From contig OY829652.1 in the NCBI GenBank assembly GCA_963691815.1, positions 20,247,986 through 20,311,985 of the forward strand: a stretch of 64,000 bases of DNA, read 5' to 3'. The notes beneath the pieces were generated by a model. It made no database searches. It had not been told where the DNA came from and saw only the letters and a list, made by a program, of their open reading frames with translations. The stretch comes from Echiichthys vipera. Its lineage: Eukaryota; Chordata; Actinopteri; Perciformes; Trachinidae. Position numbers and translations under genes: made by a program. This document shows positions 59,448 through 64,000 of the stretch, piece after piece (the first letter of the stretch is position 1; every line of letters begins with the position of its first letter).

Positions 59448-60208
59448 TAATCTATGTATTAAGAAACATGTAGACAGCTTTACGGCATATAATCATGCAG
59501 CATTTATAGTGCTGGAGTAGGCAGTTTATTTCTTTGGCATTGCTGGGCAAAGAATCCATCACAAGAGAAAACTAGACTTCTGCACGTCCTCTTGGCTCTG
59601 TTTTCAGGCTTTAGAAAATCTAGCCTGTGACAGATTTCAGATTTGAAGTGAAATTTAAAGTCAGAGTCAGTTGAACTGAAACACTACCTCCAGCAGTAGC
59701 CAAAAACGCCAAGGAAGTAGCCAACACAACACTGGTTGCAGCTTGTTCCATCTGCGGTTTCAGACCTGGAGTGGCACACTACATGCATGCAGGCTGCTCC
59801 ATGAGCCTACAGGTGTCAGGCTAAGCTATTAGCAACATTGCTTTACCATTTCTGAAACACTTCACAAATATTGAAATGTATGGTCAGAGAAAGAAAAGAG
59901 AGACTAAGAGAAAAGAGTCTGACAAACACAATGAAACCACAGACTGTATGAAACAGAATAAGACAAACCTTCTCACAGTGGCTGCAGCTACTTCAAATTC
60001 ATGTTTCTGTAAAGCCTTGAAGTAAGTAAAAGTACAAAAGTATTAGCATCAAAATATTCCAGAAGTTAAGTGCTTATGTCAAATGGCCCGTTTCAGAATA
60101 ATTGAATTTAACTATTTTATTGCTGGGGAGGTTGTGAATTTCCCACAGAGACCAACAAAGTCTTATCTAATCAATAATAAATCATACTTTATTTTAGCTC
60201 TATTAATG

Positions 60209-60229
60209 CTACTACTACTACTACTACTG

Positions 60230-60263
<34 letters not shown>
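60209..60263. repeat. (CTA)n microsatellite
   Basis: About 18 units with one CTG. It makes a poly-Leu frame by chance. Confidence 0.95.
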
Positions 60264-61614
60264 AGTATTTCTATCTGTATCAGAAAACAGTACCTACAAC
60301 CCAAAGCTTGTCAAAGTAGATGACTAATAATGAAAATGCTGCACTTGGATGACTACACATTGTTTTACTGGAATCAGATTTATGCAGTCTCAGGGATAAT
60401 TCCTCCGTCACATGCAATGCAGTTTTAATCAAAACAACTTTTCCTGTCTACGGGAATGTTGGGTGGGTGGGTAACTCCTTCTGTGGTCTGACCACTAACC
60501 ATGTCACGCACTAAATGGAGGGTTTAGTTCTGTTTGTAAGCAGGTATTTAGTTTATTGTGGTACTTACCGAAAATGACCGTCTTAAGTAACACGTTAATT
60601 TCATGGCCTCAGGGAACAAATTGCTGCACATTCATCCTTAATTTTCAGTCCTTTTCTTACTCAGATCATTTGAGACAAATGGTCAACAATGTAACTAATG
60701 GTTTGTCAAAGGTAGAAAGGATATGAGCAATATACTGATCGTAAGAACAGGGTCTCTGACCATCTCTAGTGGTAGGAGTCATTTAAGTGCTGACTCAGTG
60801 GGAAAGACATCCACAGGAATTGAATAAACAGATGACAATAAAGATATTTTCATCAGGACTCAAATTTAAATGAGGAGATTTGGAGATGGATACAAAACAG
60901 ATTGCAAGCTTTCAGATACAGAAGAGCTGCAGTTACTAATTCCTAATAATTTACATGGTTTGTGAGTGTAAATTAATGATGAGCCAACATATCTGCTTAG
61001 CACTCGCCGTTCTTCAAACATTGCAAACTATATAACTGAAACTTCATTGTCTGGTAAAATAATAAATATAGGCAATAAAAAACAGTAATTTCTCTATGTA
61101 ATGGATGTGCTGCAGAATCTAATTTATCAGAAGGCTACACTTGGAGAGGTTCTTAGTTGCAATTTGTATAAGTGGGTGGAATTGAAAGTTGGTGGAATAC
61201 TTAGGATAATGATTTCAAAATATAATGCAATACAAAATGATGGCTAGATTGCTAGGTTGCAGTAATCATGAAGATTATATGTTATTAGAATACATTGCAT
61301 GGATGAAAATTTCTCTTCCAGAACGAAATAGCAAATTGATGACCATACACAATTCAATAACTTTCATGTCAATATGTTATCTCCTTTTGTAATTTAGAGC
61401 CATGCTACAGTATCATTAAAGGATTCCTGTGTATTGTTCTGGTATTTTTTTTGGTAGCTCAATTACCATACTGTGGGGAACTGTGACATTTCCTCTCTGA
61501 CTGTATCTACATGGACATTAGCAGGCCCAGAGAGCTACTCCTTTGGTGTGGTAGTGAAATGTGATATGTGAGAGCAGCTGTTTGGTCTCCACATCTCGCC
61601 TCGGCTGCCTCCCA

Positions 61615-61616
<2 letters not shown>

Positions 61617-61684
<68 letters not shown>

Positions 61685-61711
61685 CGTGTGTGTGTGTGTG
61701 TGTGTGTGCGC
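61617..61711. repeat. compound (AG)n(TG)n microsatellite
   Basis: About 32 AG units (61617-61681) are followed, after a short spacer, by a TG run and then GCGCGCGC. Confidence 0.95.
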
Positions 61712-62969
61712 GCGCACACTTGGATATGTATTACACAGATCACTCATCACATAAATCAACCTCTGCTAAGGATCACCTTGTTGTCAAACCTGAACCATGC
61801 TTTTGTTACTTAACATTTACCTTCATTTTCTCATTACTGTCTATTAAATGTTCAGATTTATGGGGTTTTGCATGTGGTAAAGAAAATCTAGAAATTAAAA
61901 TTGTAGATTTAGGAGCAAATGTAATAACCATTTACATGATTTAAGGAAAGTGACCGTATATATACATTGCTAATTTACTGTAGAATTTGTCTTTAAAGAA
62001 GACAGGCGCAAGTAGTTAGACTGCAATAAAATCCAGACAATTACAATGCTTAAATCAAATTTTGCCAAACTTGACTTCCTACCAAGTGCATGCTGGGACT
62101 GAGTCCAGAACCCTGTGACCATGAAATGGAGTGGGTAAGAAAAAGAATAAATAAAGGAAATAAACTTTGCCACATTCATAAACTAGCTTAGTCTTTTCTT
62201 TTGTCTGTGTGTTAAAACCTCAACATGTTGGGAGCAGTGCTGGTCAGAGGCACAACAGGAGAAAAACTGAAAACTTGACATTATATTGTGACAATATCTT
62301 TGCAGCTAAACATTAGCCTGCTGTATTGGAAACAGACATGTACTGCAAATATAAAATTATCCCTGACAGCAACTAAGTACAAAGTTTGTGTAATGTCTGA
62401 TTGAACCCATGTGTGAAAAGAGCAGGTAATTGTGTTGTATGTCAATGTTGATGACAATTCTATCATGTGGCTCACACGATACCGGAAGAAACAAACATCC
62501 AAGGCTGAAGAAGAAGGGTGATTCATACAAAGTTGATGATAGGAGAAGACAAGATAGTTCTGTTGGTAAGTTCTGACACCAAAATCATCAGACATATTCA
62601 AAGAATGGCAAGAGACTTGGTTGTTGATGAGCAAGTTACGAACAGGTAATGTGACTGCTCTCTAATGCACTTTATGTCCTGTCTCCTGCACGCTCTACCC
62701 AGGCAGGCTATCCTCATTCACTGTATAATATAAGAGCGCCGAAATCTATGTAGGGAGGAGGGTTGGGTGGCTAATGGACTTTGATCCAGGGGACAGGTGT
62801 TTATGTCCCAGATGTACAAAACCGAATCACCATTTTTTCCCTTATTCTTAACAAAACGGTTTTAGTGCCCATATATAACTGTCACTGTTTGCATTAACCT
62901 AACCAGTCACATATTAGCTGTTTTACAGTGTTAAAAGGAATGTCTTATTTCATAAGATATCGTACAAAT

Positions 62970-63290
62970 TAAGGATCAATTGATATGGATTTTTTAAGGC
63001 CGATACCGATTTGTTTTTCACCGATTCCGATTCTACTTTAGCTCCCTTAATTTACATCATAAAAATTACTCAATGATGAAAACAAATGTTACGAGTCTCA
63101 ATTTTTAAAAAAGAAACATTTATTGAACTTTAAAAAAGCATCTACAGCAACACAGATCTGCCTGTGGATGCCTGTCTGTAAATAATGCCGGGGAAAAAAG
63201 GCGAACACAGAAGCCTGCATCGGCCGATACAATACACGTAAAAAACGCAAATATCGGCTGATGTATCGGTCTATTACTAGTACAAATTGT
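62970..63290. repeat. hAT-like or other repeat with CGATACCGAT blocks
   Basis: GGCCGATACCGATTTG near 63000 and ATCGGCCGATAC with ATATCGGCTGATGTATCGG near 63220-63270 give an inverted layout. The motifs resemble those inside 19355-19456. Boundaries are not clear. Confidence 0.45.
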
Positions 63291-63489
63291 GCATAGATTT
63301 TATTTAAATATCACACAAATCTGTAGATGAGAATATATTGATCGAGGCACCACCCCTATCCAAATAGATGCTTGCAGTAAAGAAGAATGTGTCTGACACG
63401 GGCAATATCCTATTGTGTGCTACATGTTTGAAAGGGAAACTTCAGACATGGTCCAGAGTTTATATGAGAAAATAGCTGAAAAGTCTATA

Positions 63490-63670
63490 ACCATGCTAGT
63501 AGCTCTGTGAGGCTTCAGGCTACTTAGGCTCAGCACTGCTTTAGGCTGAATGTCAGAATGCTAACATGCTCATTTTTACAATGCTAACAAGCTCAGGTCA
63601 AGCAGGTATAATGTTTGCCACATTCATTGTCTTTGTTTATATTGTTAGCATGTTAACATTTGCTAAAGCA
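63490..63670 (-). repeat. GCTAACA-type dispersed repeat, inverted copy
   Basis: Contains GAATGCTAACATGCTCATTT, GCAGGTATAATGTTTGCCA and TTGTTAGCATGTTAACATTT. It is the reverse orientation of the copy at 57826-57990. Confidence 0.65.
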
Positions 63671-64000
63671 CTTAACAGAAAGCAGCTGAGGCTGATGGAA
63701 AATGCCAATTTTTCACGTATTTGGACATAGATTACAGCAGCATCCCATGTTACCGCTTTCCCAAGTATTTACAAGTATTTCTATGTAAAGCAGAAATGTC
63801 ATGTTGTTAAGGCAGAATCCCTTGAGATAGGTGCACCGTCCATTTAAACCAAACAAGATAGGCCTATACATATTTTGCTTCACATATTTTTTGCTATTTA
63901 ATTTATTCCCCTTATTTCAAATTCTCAGTATAATATCCACGTTACCAACATAAATATCTATATTAATTCAGAGGTGAAAGGAAATGTCTGCAGCAAGATA

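Larger units (their letters stand above)
49895..64000. other. gene-poor flank upstream of fam180a
   Basis: 14 kb in which I find no exon I can defend. It contains a SINE (59088-59432), a SINE fragment, MITE copy B, two GCTAACA-type repeats in opposite orientations, a CGATACCGAT-type element near 62970-63290 and several microsatellites. Open frames of 100-150 codons occur (53603-54025 and 54748-55206) but look like chance in AT-rich DNA. Confidence 0.6.

Noticed and set aside
60083..60319. ORF with a poly-Leu stretch resembling a membrane segment
   Set aside because: Caused by the CTA trinucleotide array.

Overview
The window is nuclear DNA of a ray-finned fish, most likely a percomorph teleost. 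It has split genes with GT-AG introns and vertebrate-specific proteins. It also has long CA/TG microsatellites, a tRNA-derived SINE, Tc1-type transposon remains and several dispersed repeats of kinds typical of teleost genomes. I see no operons, CRISPR arrays, rRNA or functional tRNA genes.

Four protein-coding genes can be rebuilt exon by exon with consistent splice phases. (1) bicd1 (minus, 2013-28315, 8 coding exons, 983 aa) is the Bicaudal-D cargo adaptor for dynein-dynactin. It has a 17 kb first intron rich in microsatellites and containing a direct duplication. (2) An isx-like paired-class homeobox gene (minus, 30994-32815, 5 coding exons, 235 aa). (3) slc23a4 (plus, 37848-45082, 12 coding exons, 618 aa) is an intact member of the nucleobase branch of the NAT/NCS2 family; its ortholog is a pseudogene in humans. 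(4) fam180a (minus, 45806-49894, 3 coding exons, 164 aa) is a small, probably secreted protein of unknown function, convergent with slc23a4.

Layout: 1-2012 is the 3' flank of bicd1 and holds a dispersed repeat. 2013-28315 is bicd1. 28316-30993 is intergenic. 30994-32815 is the homeobox gene. 32816-37847 is intergenic and contains a broken Tc1 element with an inverted duplication. 37848-45082 is slc23a4. 45083-45805 is the convergent 3' region. 45806-49894 is fam180a. 49895-64000 is a gene-poor stretch with a SINE bounded by a 15-bp target-site duplication, MITE-like elements and simple repeats.

The genes do not form a functional pathway. From memory, slc23a4 and fam180a are also close neighbours in mouse, so that pair looks like retained synteny. 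I found no convincing new biological system. The points most worth a second look are the alternative 3' end of bicd1, the intact slc23a4, the divergent homeobox gene, the dibasic site in Fam180, the intron duplication and the small inverted-repeat elements.
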